Source: Oleidesulfovibrio sp047973035
Lineage (GTDB): Bacteria > Desulfobacterota > Desulfovibrionia > Desulfovibrionales > Desulfovibrionaceae
Reading direction: 5' to 3'
NCBI RefSeq assembly: GCF_047973035.1
Contig: NZ_JBKEBF010000008.1
Span: forward strand, 62,001-126,000
Length of the DNA stretch: 64,000 nt
Shown here piece after piece: positions 25,682-34,785 of this stretch. Each line of letters opens with the position of its first letter. Within the stretch, counting starts at the first letter, position 1. Under the pieces are notes generated by a model. The model was not told the origin of the DNA. It worked only from the letters and a program-made list of their open reading frames with translations, and did not search any database. Made by a program: the position numbers and the translations under genes.

Positions 25682-26584
25682 TTAATTGAGAATGTAGCGC
25701 ATGGGGTCTACACATACACCGTTCAAGCGAACTTCGTAGTGCAGGTGGGGACCGGTGCTGCGACCGGTATTGCCCATGTACGCTATAAGCTCGCCACGTG
25801 CTACCTTCTGCCCTTTTTTGACAGAAGAACTGCGCAGGTGAGCGTAGCGGGTAACCAGCCCTCCGCCGTGGCGGACAAGAATGGTACGGCCATATGCACC
25901 GTCAGTGCCGGTAAACAGCACTTCTCCGTTGGCAGGCGCATATATGGGTGTGCCCGGGCGGTTGGAAATATCAAGTCCTTTATGGAAATCTTTTCGTCCG
26001 GTGAATGGCGACCGGCGCGGACCGAAGGGCGATGTGATCCAGCCTTCGGTAGGCCAGATGGACGGAGTGGCCGCAAGAAGCTCGCGGTTGTCGTTCAGCG
26101 CATTCAGCAGTTCCTGCTGACGTACTTCTTCAAGCCGGACTTCGGTATTCAGCTGTTTCAGGAAGCTGTGCATTTTGCGTGCAAGCAGTTCCTGTCTATG
26201 AATGGGCAGATAGTCGCTGGAAAAATCGTCTGGCTGCGAGCCCCCTACAGAAGAGGTTTCCATAGGCTCGCGGTCCATGTTGATCATGATGCGGAGTTTG
26301 GAATCGAACTGACGGATACGTTGCAGGTCTTCGCGGATGTTTTTCAGCTTGCCTGCCATGCTCAGTATCTGCACGTTCTGCTCATCCACCAGTTTCTCTG
26401 ATGATGAAAGCTGGTCTTTCAGCGTGTGGTACTGGTGGTAGAATTTGGCAAAGTAGACGTTACTGCCGACCAGTCCTGCAATCAGCAAAAAAAGTCCGGC
26501 AGCAATCCACCCGCGCAGGCGCAATTTCCTGCAGCAGCCGTGGTCGCCTTTGAATATGACAATATGATATTTGTTAAACAGCAT
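25682..26584 (-). CDS. M23 (LytM) peptidoglycan endopeptidase, membrane-anchored
   Basis: 300 residues. A short cytoplasmic N-terminus is followed by one membrane helix (about 25-45), a periplasmic coiled coil (YHTLKDQLSSSEKLVDEQ to about 170), then a LytM/M23 domain. The zinc ligands are in HKGLDI (H-x3-D) and HLHYEV, with HGGGLVTRYAHL between. All catalytic residues are present, so it is an active murein hydrolase, not an EnvC-type degenerate activator. The coiled coil suggests recruitment by a partner such as a divisome protein. It is transcribed alone. Confidence 0.92.
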   Translation of the reverse strand: MLFNKYHIVIFKGDHGCCRKLRLRGWIAAGLFLLIAGLVGSNVYFAKFYHQYHTLKDQLSSSEKLVDEQNVQILSMAGKLKNIREDLQRIRQFDSKLRIMINMDREPMETSSVGGSQPDDFSSDYLPIHRQELLARKMHSFLKQLNTEVRLEEVRQQELLNALNDNRELLAATPSIWPTEGWITSPFGPRRSPFTGRKDFHKGLDISNRPGTPIYAPANGEVLFTGTDGAYGRTILVRHGGGLVTRYAHLRSSSVKKGQKVARGELIAYMGNTGRSTGPHLHYEVRLNGVCVDPMRYILN

Positions 26585-26678
26585 AACCGGAGCTTGTCGT
26601 ACCTGAAGTGTTACCGTCTTGTTGCCCTGCAGAGCGTCGGTTCAGGAATGAGAAAGACAGGCAGAACAACCTTAGTAA

Positions 26679-27431
26679 TTACTTTGATTGCGCTTTGCGT
26701 GTCAAGTCGAGTTGCCAGCGAATCAATCCATTGAAAACATTACTTTTAAGATTTTTGTTATTTTTGCACAATGCCTTGAACTCGTCCATGACTTCGCTGC
26801 GGCGCGAGTTAAAGGCAGAAGGGCACGGGTTTGACCACAGGGGCAGCTCCCATGCTTTTACCGCTCTGTTTATTACAGATTTTTCCACCAGCATCAGCGG
26901 ACGTATGACTTTCAACCTGCCGCCGAAGAAGTCCTCGCACATACCCATGCCTTCCACTCTGCCGCCTTCATACAAATTCATGTAAAAAGTGCCCACAAGG
27001 TCGTCCGCATTATGGCCGAAGGCAAGATGGGTCAGGCTGTACTTGCCGCACAGGTCAAAAAGATGCTTGCGGCGCAGCATGGCGCAGTAAAAACAGGGCG
27101 AATTACGTCTGTTCTCCGGCGAGTGCGCTCTGGGGCCGTGGTTTGTAAGTTCCACATGGCCGGAAACCCCGTTGCGGTTCAGCCATTCCAGAAGCGGAGC
27201 ATGGCTGTCGGGGTTAAAGCCGGGGTTTACGTGCAGTGCCATTATTTCAAAGTGGAAAGGCACAATGCGCTGGCGGTACAAAAGAACCTGCAGCAGAACC
27301 CAGCTGTCCATTCCGCCGGAAACTGCCACGCCGACTCTGGCGCCGGGGTACAGCATGCCGGTGGTTTGCATCAGCTTTCCGGCGCTGGCAATGCATTGTT
27401 TTTGTGCGTAATTCAGTTGTTCTTTGCCCAT
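26679..27431 (-). CDS. TtcA-like tRNA 2-thiocytidine synthetase family protein
   Basis: 250 residues. The PP-loop is AVSGGMDSWVLL (SGGMDS in place of the TtcA consensus SGGKDS). TtcA-type cysteines C113 and C116 (SPCFYCAMLRR) and C203 (NPCPSAF) would hold the Fe-S cluster used for sulfur transfer. FGHNADDLVGTFYMNL matches the family's HNxDD motif. It should thiolate C32 of some tRNAs, using ATP. The start at 27431 follows CGGAGA; longer N-termini (27497, 27584) lack a ribosome site. Confidence 0.85.
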   Translation of the reverse strand: MGKEQLNYAQKQCIASAGKLMQTTGMLYPGARVGVAVSGGMDSWVLLQVLLYRQRIVPFHFEIMALHVNPGFNPDSHAPLLEWLNRNGVSGHVELTNHGPRAHSPENRRNSPCFYCAMLRRKHLFDLCGKYSLTHLAFGHNADDLVGTFYMNLYEGGRVEGMGMCEDFFGGRLKVIRPLMLVEKSVINRAVKAWELPLWSNPCPSAFNSRRSEVMDEFKALCKNNKNLKSNVFNGLIRWQLDLTRKAQSK

Positions 27432-27635
27432 TGTCTCTCCGTTGGCAAGCCTTGTGTTTTTCCAGGCTACCACTGTGTGCGGGCTGGTCTGATACATGCT
27501 AAAAGCCTTGCGCGCAAGTTTGTGCAGTCTTGCTTGCAAGTGTGGCAGCAGGGTTGCACATCTGCTTCTGCGGTAACGCAACATATCAGAATTGCATGGC
27601 GTGAATGAAAAAAGTGCGTTACGGTGAAAGCTCCA

Positions 27636-27664
27636 TTGACAACGTTCTTGCCCGCGGGTAAGCT
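27636..27664 (+). promoter_or_regulatory. Probable sigma70 promoter for the DUF4340-rpoZ-dnaJ-moaC block
   Basis: TTGACA (27636-27641), 17-base spacer, TAAGCT (27659-27664). The -10 box matches consensus at four of six positions. It lies 157 bases upstream of the first start codon. Confidence 0.5.
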
Positions 27665-27820
27665 GCGCAGCTTGGCGTGTTGCGCCCTTTGTGGGATATA
27701 TAACAAAAGCAGTTGTTTTTTTAACGGCATATTTTATCGGATGCCGAGCTGCAACATCCTATATTACTGTAAGGTTTGCCGTTTTCGGGTGGCAATCCTT
27801 TTATTATACTAAGTGTACTC

Positions 27821-29233
27821 ATGAGCAAACGCCTGTTTGTAACGTTGGCCGTTACGGGGCTTGCCTTACTCGTCGCCGCGGGGGGCTACTGGTGGACGCG
27901 CCGTGTGATGGTGTTTACAGACTCCGCCTGGCCTGTGCCTGCGGTCTCCTCTCTCACGCGCATCTCTCTGATTTCCGACGGTAAGGCATTCGACCTGCAA
28001 GCCCGCAATGGTGGCTGGGTGCTGCGGCATTCCGAAAACGATGAACTTTGCCTTGCCCGTACAGATAAAGTTCTGGATCTGGTGGATACTGTCCGGCGTA
28101 ACAGGCCGTTGCAACATCTGGGAAAGTTTTCTGAAGACGATGCCGATGCATACGGTCTGGACAAAGAGCTTTGGGGTATTACGTTCTACGGGCGTAAGTC
28201 GTGGAGCCTGTATCTGGGCGGTGACGGTTGGCGTAAAGGTTCTGTTTACGCACGTTCCACACATGACGGGGACGAAGTGTACCTCGTCGGCAGTGTTTAT
28301 AAAAAAGCGCTGCAGGTATCTGCCGGTTCGCTGTGCGATACAGGGCTGCTCGGGCTTGTTCCGGCGGATGTGGCGCGAATTGCCGTAGAAGGCCCCGGCC
28401 TTGGCGCATGGGAAGTTGCCCGTACGGCAGGTGGCTACGCATTTACCGGTCAGTTGCCGGATCAAGGGCCGCGCGTTTCAACGCAGGCCATGGATTTTTA
28501 CCTGCACGTTCTTACCGGCATGCAGGCTTCCGGTCGTATGACTACCGCGCCCGATTCGCTGCCGCCGGTTCATCTGCGTATCAGCGTGTGGAGAAAAGGT
28601 GCGGCGACACCGGAAGAAGTGCTTATTTATAATGATGGTGACGGTGATTCGTCATACATCTGCACTTCAACCCGCCAGCCGGGGTTTATGAGGCTGGAGG
28701 ACGACAGGCTGGAAAAACTGGCCTTGTCCGCGTTTGACGTAAGCGAACGTCCTGTCCTTGCAAAGCCGTTGAATGGCATTGAAGGCCAGAAAATCACGTT
28801 GACCCGCGACGGTCTGGAAACATCGTTTCTGCTGGGCCGCAAGGCACAGGGATGGTCGGACCTTGTGACGGGCGGCGATGTTGTCGGTCTTGATGTGATT
28901 ACCTACGGACTGGGTTCGATGCAGTATGAACGACCGCCGATACAGGTGCAGCCCGAAAACGCACGGCCCTGGCTTGTTTGGAGCCTGTACGGCGAAGGGG
29001 GCGCAGCGACGCTTGCCTTGCATTTTTATAGAGACACAGACCTGCCTCCGGGCATGTGCTGGGTCAGGGTGGATGACAAAGGACCGTGGTTTACGGTGAA
29101 AACCCGTCTTGTGGACGATGTGCTGAGCCGTGTTCCGGCTCCGGCACCCGTACCCGAGGCGCCGCAGAAAGCTGCAGCCGCAGCCGCGGGGCAAAATGCC
29201 ACCAATGCCACATTACCGGCAAACGGGCAGTAA
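27821..29233 (+). CDS. DUF4340-domain membrane-anchored protein
   Basis: 470 residues. One N-terminal membrane helix (LFVTLAVTGLALLVAAGGYW, about 5-24) is followed by a large extracytoplasmic region with the DUF4340 pattern (ISLISDGKAFDLQARNGGWVL, DKVLDLVDTVRRNRPL, YGLDKELWGITFYG) and an Ala/Pro-rich tail. DUF4340 proteins often accompany GldF/GldG-like ABC exporters, but none is present here, so the function is open. It is the first gene of a run into rpoZ, 33 bases downstream. Confidence 0.8.
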   Translation: MSKRLFVTLAVTGLALLVAAGGYWWTRRVMVFTDSAWPVPAVSSLTRISLISDGKAFDLQARNGGWVLRHSENDELCLARTDKVLDLVDTVRRNRPLQHLGKFSEDDADAYGLDKELWGITFYGRKSWSLYLGGDGWRKGSVYARSTHDGDEVYLVGSVYKKALQVSAGSLCDTGLLGLVPADVARIAVEGPGLGAWEVARTAGGYAFTGQLPDQGPRVSTQAMDFYLHVLTGMQASGRMTTAPDSLPPVHLRISVWRKGAATPEEVLIYNDGDGDSSYICTSTRQPGFMRLEDDRLEKLALSAFDVSERPVLAKPLNGIEGQKITLTRDGLETSFLLGRKAQGWSDLVTGGDVVGLDVITYGLGSMQYERPPIQVQPENARPWLVWSLYGEGGAATLALHFYRDTDLPPGMCWVRVDDKGPWFTVKTRLVDDVLSRVPAPAPVPEAPQKAAAAAAGQNATNATLPANGQ

Positions 29234-29266
29234 CTGCCCGCACTACATATCGTTAAGGAGTCTAAC

Positions 29267-29485
29267 ATGGCACGCATTACCGTTGAAGATTGCATGGAAC
29301 AGGTAAGCAACCGCTTTTTGCTGGTGCAGATGGCTATCAAGCGGGTGAAGCAGTTCCGTGAAGGGTACGAGCCGTTGGTGCCTTCCAAGAACAAAGAAAT
29401 TGTTACTGCTCTGCGCGAGATTGCATCTGCTAAAGTGAAGCCCGAAGAAGACGTAATCGCTGTTGCAGAGCACAGAGCCGAATAA
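29267..29485 (+). CDS. rpoZ: RNA polymerase omega subunit
   Basis: 72 residues. MARITVEDCMEQVSNRFLLVQMAIKRVKQ is the conserved omega N-terminus (family pattern ARIT-ED-L---NRF-LV--A--R). Omega helps fold and assemble the beta' subunit. AAGGAG lies upstream of the ATG. It is followed after 6 bases by dnaJ. The gene is slightly short compared with E. coli omega (91 residues), as is common outside the gamma group. Confidence 0.95.
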   Translation: MARITVEDCMEQVSNRFLLVQMAIKRVKQFREGYEPLVPSKNKEIVTALREIASAKVKPEEDVIAVAEHRAE

Positions 29486-29491
29486 CGTATC

Positions 29492-30619
29492 ATGAGTCAG
29501 CGCGATTATTACGAAGTTCTCGGGGTTGAGCGGGACGCGGGAGAAGACGAAATCAAACGGGCCTACCGCAAAAAGGCCATGGAATTTCATCCTGACAGAA
29601 ATCCCGACAATCCTGAGGCGGAAGAAAAGTTTAAAGAAGCTGCTGAAGCATATGATGTGCTGCGCGACTCTGAAAAGCGTGCACGGTATGACCGTTTCGG
29701 TCATGCGGGCGTCAGCGGCAACGGCTTTGGCGGCGGTGGCGGTTTTTCCAATACCGAAGATATTTTTTCGCACTTCGGCGATATTTTCGGAGATCTGTTC
29801 GGTTTTGCAGGAATGGGCGGCAGTCGCGGTCCGCGGCCCCAGTCGGGTGCCGACCTGCGCTACAACCTGAATATTTCTTTCCGTCAGGCTGCCAAGGGTG
29901 ACGAAGTATCTTTGCGCATACCCAAAAACGTGACCTGTCTGGATTGCTCGGGCAGCGGCGCAGCACCCGGAACTCAGCCCGAAACGTGTTCGCAGTGCGG
30001 CGGTACCGGTCAGATGGTACGCCAGCAGGGCTTTTTCCAGATGGCAATGCCCTGCAGTGCCTGCCGCGGCGAAGGCCGTATCGTGCGCAATCCCTGCCCG
30101 CGTTGCCGCGGGGTGGGGCAGGTTCAGGAAACCCGCGAACTTTCCGTGCGTATTCCTGCCGGTGTGGATACCGGAAACCGTCTGCGCCTGCGCGGTGAAG
30201 GCGAACCCGGTGTGCACGGTGGCCCTCCCGGCGATCTGTATGTGGTTATCCGCGTAGACAACGACAAGACGTTCAGCCGTCAGGGGCAGGATCTTATCGT
30301 GCGCAAGGAAATTTCCTTCGTGCAGGCCATTCTGGGCGACAAGATCGAAGTTCCCACGCTGGACGAGCCTGTGACTGTTGATATTCCGCGCGGCACACAG
30401 AGCGGCGAGGTTTTTCGCCTTCCGGGCAAAGGTCTGCCGCACCTTGGCAGCAGCCAGAGCGGCTCGCTGCTGGTAGAGGTAACTGTACGTATTCCCTCCA
30501 GCGTGAATGACGAGCAGGAAAAACTGCTGCGTGATTTTGAACGACTGGAAGAGAACAAGCCTCTGCGCAAGGTTAAAAATATGTTCAAAAAGGCCGGCAA
30601 GGCCATGGGAATGGACTGA
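29492..30619 (+). CDS. dnaJ: Chaperone DnaJ
   Basis: 375 residues, full type-A DnaJ. The J-domain has the HPD motif (EFHPDRN, residue about 33), then a Gly/Phe-rich linker (SGNGFGGGGGFSNTED), four zinc-finger motifs (CLDCSGSG, CSQCGGTG, CSACRGEG, CPRCRGVG) and the two-part substrate-binding C-domain. It stimulates DnaK ATPase. dnaK and grpE are not adjacent; the gene sits between rpoZ and moaC, and I see no CIRCE or sigma32-like site. Confidence 0.97.
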   Translation: MSQRDYYEVLGVERDAGEDEIKRAYRKKAMEFHPDRNPDNPEAEEKFKEAAEAYDVLRDSEKRARYDRFGHAGVSGNGFGGGGGFSNTEDIFSHFGDIFGDLFGFAGMGGSRGPRPQSGADLRYNLNISFRQAAKGDEVSLRIPKNVTCLDCSGSGAAPGTQPETCSQCGGTGQMVRQQGFFQMAMPCSACRGEGRIVRNPCPRCRGVGQVQETRELSVRIPAGVDTGNRLRLRGEGEPGVHGGPPGDLYVVIRVDNDKTFSRQGQDLIVRKEISFVQAILGDKIEVPTLDEPVTVDIPRGTQSGEVFRLPGKGLPHLGSSQSGSLLVEVTVRIPSSVNDEQEKLLRDFERLEENKPLRKVKNMFKKAGKAMGMD

Positions 30620-30621
30620 AA

Positions 30622-31101
30622 ATGAGCACCGGTTTTTCGCACATGAGCGACGACGGTTCCATCACCATGGTGGATGTAAGCGATAAAAACGACACCAAGC
30701 GCATCGCGATTGTCCGCGGCAGGGTGGAGATGGCTGCATCCACTCTGGACCTTTTGAAAAAAGAGGCCCTGCCCAAGGGTGATGTGCTGACCACCGCAAA
30801 GGTGGCGGGCATTCAGGCTGCAAAGCGTACATGGGAGCTTATTCCCCTGTGTCATCCGCTGTTTCTCAGCTATGTGGACGTGCGTTTTACCATTGATGAC
30901 ACTCTGCCGGGCGTGATTGTAGAGGCTGAAGCCAGAACCACAGCCCAGACGGGTGTGGAAATGGAAGCCCTTGTTGCCGCGCAGGTTGCCGCCATGACTA
31001 TTTACGACATGTGTAAAGCCGTTCAGAAAGATATCGTGCTGCGCGATTGCCGTCTGGTGTTTAAATCCGGCGGTAAAAGCGGCGAATTCAGAGCCGATTG
31101 A
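30622..31101 (+). CDS. moaC: Cyclic pyranopterin monophosphate synthase MoaC
   Basis: 159 residues, full length. Motifs: MVDVSDKNDTKRIA at the N-terminus, LPKGDVLTTAKVAGI, LIPLCHPL, TGVEMEAL and DMCKAVQK, which carry the catalytic residues. It acts after MoaA in molybdopterin synthesis, needed for formate dehydrogenase and similar enzymes. It starts two bases after the dnaJ stop, so translation is coupled. Confidence 0.97.
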   Translation: MSTGFSHMSDDGSITMVDVSDKNDTKRIAIVRGRVEMAASTLDLLKKEALPKGDVLTTAKVAGIQAAKRTWELIPLCHPLFLSYVDVRFTIDDTLPGVIVEAEARTTAQTGVEMEALVAAQVAAMTIYDMCKAVQKDIVLRDCRLVFKSGGKSGEFRAD

Positions 31102-31139
31102 TCTTTCCTTCAGGCCGTTCAGACATACTTTGGTTCCGT

Positions 31140-31178
31140 GCAAGGCCCCGTTCCGTCAGCTGCGGAGCGGGGCCTTGC
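31140..31178 (+). terminator. Candidate terminator after moaC
   Basis: Perfect 11-bp arms GCAAGGCCCCG and CGGGGCCTTGC with a 17-base loop containing a smaller TTCC/GGAG stem. It lacks a T-run, so termination may be partial or protein-assisted. Confidence 0.6.
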
Positions 31179-31296
31179 TGTATCTGCCCCGTGACAGGCT
31201 TTGCAGCCGGAGCCGTCTTTCGCTATGTGAAGATCAACATGGCAGTATATAAAGAATTTATCGGGAACATCCGTTGCGCCGTGTTCCGGAGAGAAT

Positions 31297-33267
31297 ATGA
31301 AAATTTCTGTACTTAACCTTACCAAATCCTACGGCGACTGGGATTTGTTTTCTGATTTTTCGCTGGAGATTCCTGCGGGGGTGCGCCTTTGTGTGTGCGG
31401 TCCCAACGGGTGCGGTAAATCCACGTTTCTGCGTATGCTGGCAAAAGTGGCTGATCCTGATGGCGGTAAGGTAAGCTACCCCAAACATTGCCGTATCGGT
31501 TACGTGGAGCAGGAGCTTGACGACTCGCGCCTTGATACTCCGCTGCTTGAGTGGGTGCTGGACGTGCTGCCCGACTGGAACGACTTCTGGCACGAGTGGG
31601 AAGCCGCATCACAAAGTCGGGATGAAGCCGCATTGCGGACTTTGGGACACCGGCAGGCTGAATTGGAGCAGATTTACGGCTACAATCCGGAGCATCGCGC
31701 CCGTGCGGTACTTTCCGGTCTTGGTTTTTCAGAGTCCAAGTGGAATAAAAATTTACGCGAGCTTTCAGGCGGCTGGCGCGAACGGGCAAAGCTGGCCCGT
31801 GTGCTGACCGCCGGTGCCGATGTGCTGCTGCTGGACGAACCTACCAATCACCTCGACCTTGATGCCGTGGAGTGGCTTGAGCAATTCCTGATGGAATACA
31901 AAGGTGCGCTGGTGTTTGTGGCACACGACCGTGTTTTTATGGATAAAGTGGGTACCCACGTTCTGTATCTGGGCGGCAGTAAGCCCATGTACCGCAAGGG
32001 AACGTTTACCCAGTTCCTTTCGCTGCACGAAGAGAATGAAGCCCGAAAAGAGCGTGAAATACAGCGCATGGCGGAAGAAATAGAGCGCAAGATGGATTTT
32101 GTGCGCCGCTTCAAGGCCAAGGCGACCAAAGCGCGTCAGGCGAACTCACGCAAAAAGCAGATCGAAAAGATGGAGCGCGAGCTTGAAGGCGTATCGCTGG
32201 AGGCTAAACGTCGCTCTTTAGGTTTTGCATGGCCCGAACCTGCCCGTGCGGACAAAACGGTGCTCAGCGTTGTGGACCTGAGTTTTTCGTTTCCGGACGG
32301 CACAAAGTTATGGCCTGATCTGAGTTTTCAGTTGTACCGCGGGCAGAAGATTGCCCTTGTCGGTCCCAACGGCTGCGGCAAGTCTACTTTGCTGAAGCTG
32401 GTGGCGGGCAAACTGGAAAAAGACGGTGGTTCCGTTGTCAACGGCACTCTGGTGCGTATGGGGTACTTCAGCCAGCATCAACTTGATACCCTGAATCCCG
32501 CAAACAGTGTGCTGGGCGAAATCCGCCGTCTGAGCGACCCGCGTACCACGGAAGAAGAGTTGATGAGCGTGCTCGGGTTGTTCATGCTCGGTCAGTCCTA
32601 TTTTGAACGTCAGGTAGCGCAGCTTTCCGGCGGTGAGAAAAGCAGGCTCATTCTTGCCATGCTGTTTCTTGCGCGATGCAACTTTCTGGTGCTGGACGAA
32701 CCCACCAACCATCTTGATCTTGAAAGCCGTGAGGCGCTGGTGGATGCACTGGACAGCTTTCCCGGCACACTGCTGATGGTGGCACACGACAGGCATCTGC
32801 TTTCTTCCGCCGCAGAGCAGGTATGGGAACTGGGGCAGGACGGCTTTACCGTATACGAGCGTGGTTACGAAGCTTGGGATGAGGCCCGCAAGGCCCGCCG
32901 GATAGGTCTTGATGCAAAAGATGATGCTGATGCAAAACCGGCCGCTGCCAGCCTGAGCCGCGAAGAGCAGAAACGCATCAAGCGCGAACAGGCGGAGCTG
33001 CGTAATAAATTACATCGTGAAATGAAGCCCAAGCAGCAGAAATACGAAAAGCTTGAGGCGGAATTTGAAGCGTTGCTGCTTGAACAGGGCGAAGTAGAAA
33101 CTGTTCTGGCTGAACCGGACATTTATGCCGACTCCGGCAAGGCTTCCGAACTGCTTAAACGGTTCCATGAGCTTCAGGCAAAAAGTGAGTCGTTGATGGA
33201 AGCCATGGGCGTGCTGGAAGAAGAAATAGCCGCCATAGAAGCCCGTAAGGAAGAAGCAGGGCTGTAG
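31297..33267 (+). CDS. ABC-F family ATPase (Uup/YheS-like)
   Basis: 656 residues with two ABC modules on one chain and no membrane segment. Walker A motifs are GPNGCGKST (both halves), signatures LSGGWRERAKLARVL and LSGGEKSRLILAML, and Walker B LLLDEPTNHLDL and LVLDEPTNHLDL. The linker (about 240-310) is basic and helical, as in ribosome-binding ABC-F proteins. A C-terminal coiled coil (about 555-656) resembles the Uup DNA/ribosome-binding domain. Likely acts on the translating ribosome; export is unlikely. Confidence 0.92.
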   Translation: MKISVLNLTKSYGDWDLFSDFSLEIPAGVRLCVCGPNGCGKSTFLRMLAKVADPDGGKVSYPKHCRIGYVEQELDDSRLDTPLLEWVLDVLPDWNDFWHEWEAASQSRDEAALRTLGHRQAELEQIYGYNPEHRARAVLSGLGFSESKWNKNLRELSGGWRERAKLARVLTAGADVLLLDEPTNHLDLDAVEWLEQFLMEYKGALVFVAHDRVFMDKVGTHVLYLGGSKPMYRKGTFTQFLSLHEENEARKEREIQRMAEEIERKMDFVRRFKAKATKARQANSRKKQIEKMERELEGVSLEAKRRSLGFAWPEPARADKTVLSVVDLSFSFPDGTKLWPDLSFQLYRGQKIALVGPNGCGKSTLLKLVAGKLEKDGGSVVNGTLVRMGYFSQHQLDTLNPANSVLGEIRRLSDPRTTEEELMSVLGLFMLGQSYFERQVAQLSGGEKSRLILAMLFLARCNFLVLDEPTNHLDLESREALVDALDSFPGTLLMVAHDRHLLSSAAEQVWELGQDGFTVYERGYEAWDEARKARRIGLDAKDDADAKPAAASLSREEQKRIKREQAELRNKLHREMKPKQQKYEKLEAEFEALLLEQGEVETVLAEPDIYADSGKASELLKRFHELQAKSESLMEAMGVLEEEIAAIEARKEEAGL

Positions 33268-33318
33268 GCCTTTTTTATGCGGGGCCTGTTGCGGCGCTGG
33301 ATAACTGACGGAGAAAGT

Positions 33319-33714
33319 ATGCCTGTAGTAGAAGTTGTGGCCGGAATTTTATGGCGTGATGGTCGCTTTCTGGCTGTTGAACGGCCTGAAGGAAAGCCGC
33401 GTGCGGGATTCTGGGAATTTCCCGGCGGCAAGCTGGAATCGGGAGAATCCGCCGAAGAGGCACTGGTGCGTGAGTTGAAAGAAGAGCTTGGCATAGGTGT
33501 TCAGGAATATCGTTTCTGGCGGCATGTGGTTCATGCGTATGACGATTTTACCGTGCGGCTGCATTTTTATCACGTTACCGGCTTTTCAGGAGAACCGCAG
33601 GGACTGGAAGGGCATGCGCTGGCATGGCTGGACGCACAGGCGGCAGCAGCTTTGTCGTTTCTGGAGGCTGACAGACCGCTGGTGGCTGATCTGGCACATG
33701 TAACGTTTGATTAG
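33319..33714 (+). CDS. mutT: MutT-type Nudix hydrolase (8-oxo-dGTPase)
   Basis: 131 residues. A complete Nudix box GGKLESGESAEEALVRELKEELGI is present within AGFWEFPGGK, and the protein starts like MutT (VVEVVAGILWRDGRFLAVERPEGK). It should hydrolyse 8-oxo-dGTP and so complements MutY at the start of this window. The ATG at 33319 is chosen because GGAGAAAGT precedes it; the earlier in-frame ATG at 33277 has none. Confidence 0.9.
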   Translation: MPVVEVVAGILWRDGRFLAVERPEGKPRAGFWEFPGGKLESGESAEEALVRELKEELGIGVQEYRFWRHVVHAYDDFTVRLHFYHVTGFSGEPQGLEGHALAWLDAQAAAALSFLEADRPLVADLAHVTFD

Positions 33715-33722
33715 GAGGCGTC

Positions 33723-34166
33723 ATGGGCGCATTACTGCTGGTGCTGGCCGCTCTGGCCGGAGCAACGCTGCCGACGCAGGCGGGAATAAACAGCGGCTTG
33801 CAGGTGCATTGGGCCGGCAGCCCGATACTGGCATCTCTGGTGTCGTTCAGCGTGGGTACGCTGGCACTTGTTGTCTGGTGTCTGGTTATGCGCATCGGCC
33901 CTGCTATGCCTGCCACGGGCACCACCCAATGGTGGCACTGGACAGGCGGGCTGCTGGGTGCTTTTTTTGTAAGCGCGGTTACCTATCTTGCACCGCGTCT
34001 GGGCGCTACTTCCATGGTGGTTCTTGTGCTAGCCGGGCAAGTTGGCGCGTCAGTGCTGCTCGATCATTTCGGAGCGCTGGGCTATCAGCAGAAAGCGTTG
34101 AACCTTCCGCGGCTTATCGGGCTTGTCATGGTCGGTGGCGGGGTGTATCTCATCCGCCGGTTCTGA
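33723..34166 (+). CDS. YdcZ/DUF606-family inner-membrane protein (DMT superfamily)
   Basis: 147 residues with about five membrane helices. The start ALLLVLAALAGATLPTQAGINSGL and the end GLVMVGGGVYLIRR are the YdcZ family pattern; AVTYLAPRLGATSMVVLVLAGQVGASVLLDHFG is its most conserved stretch. It is one family repeat; such short forms usually dimerise. Transported substrate unknown. It starts 8 bases after mutT behind GGAGG, so it is probably co-transcribed. Confidence 0.87.
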   Translation: MGALLLVLAALAGATLPTQAGINSGLQVHWAGSPILASLVSFSVGTLALVVWCLVMRIGPAMPATGTTQWWHWTGGLLGAFFVSAVTYLAPRLGATSMVVLVLAGQVGASVLLDHFGALGYQQKALNLPRLIGLVMVGGGVYLIRRF

Positions 34167-34313
34167 TTTTTTGACAGAACTTTTGTGTTATTCGCGGCAA
34201 GGGTTTTCTTTGCCCCGATGTTGTCATAGTATTTGTAAAGCATGCATTCGCCGCGCCTATGGCAGGGCATGAAGGCGAAAGACATAAGGCCGGCAGGGCC
34301 AAAGCGGGTACGT

Positions 34314-34730
34314 ATGAAGCAGTTGCAATTTGATGATTCCATGAAAATCGGTATAGCCAGCCTTGATGCACAGCATGAGGAACTTACCGCCATTATCAAC
34401 GAATTGTACTATGCATATATGCAGGGCACACATCGTGAGGTGCTGTGCGGCCTGATCACCCGCGTGAACGACTATGCGCATGAGCACTTTGAACTGGAAC
34501 GGCGCTATATGGAGCCGTTTGTGTTTGAAATGCCGGATTATATGGCGCATATGGATGAGCATCGTGCTTTTTTTACCGATGCCATCGGCTTTTTATTACG
34601 CTATCTTGAAGAAGATACTGCAATTACAGCAGAAATGCTGGATTTTTTGCTGGACTGGTGGAAAAACCACATCATGAAGCGGGATAAGGAGATGGGACGC
34701 TTTTTACGTTCACGCGGCGTGACTGTGTAG
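34314..34730 (+). CDS. Bacteriohemerythrin
   Basis: 138 residues, a single hemerythrin four-helix bundle. Diiron ligands are visible: H (LDAQHEEL), H and E (HEHFELERRYME), H and H (AHMDEHRAFF), and the last H/D in WWKNHIMKRDKEM. It binds oxygen reversibly and probably delivers or scavenges it in an anaerobe. The N-terminal Trp common in the family is Phe (QLQFDDSMKIGI). ATG 34314 is chosen by homology; ribosome site weak. Separate from asd downstream. Confidence 0.92.
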   Translation: MKQLQFDDSMKIGIASLDAQHEELTAIINELYYAYMQGTHREVLCGLITRVNDYAHEHFELERRYMEPFVFEMPDYMAHMDEHRAFFTDAIGFLLRYLEEDTAITAEMLDFLLDWWKNHIMKRDKEMGRFLRSRGVTV

Positions 34731-34785
34731 CCTGTTTATAACAAAGAGATGCAGCATACGCTTTCCCACCTATAAGGAGTTTTTG

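Noticed and set aside
29243..30442. Long open frame antisense to rpoZ and dnaJ
   Set aside because: Shadow of dnaJ; the sense strand has a full DnaJ domain set.
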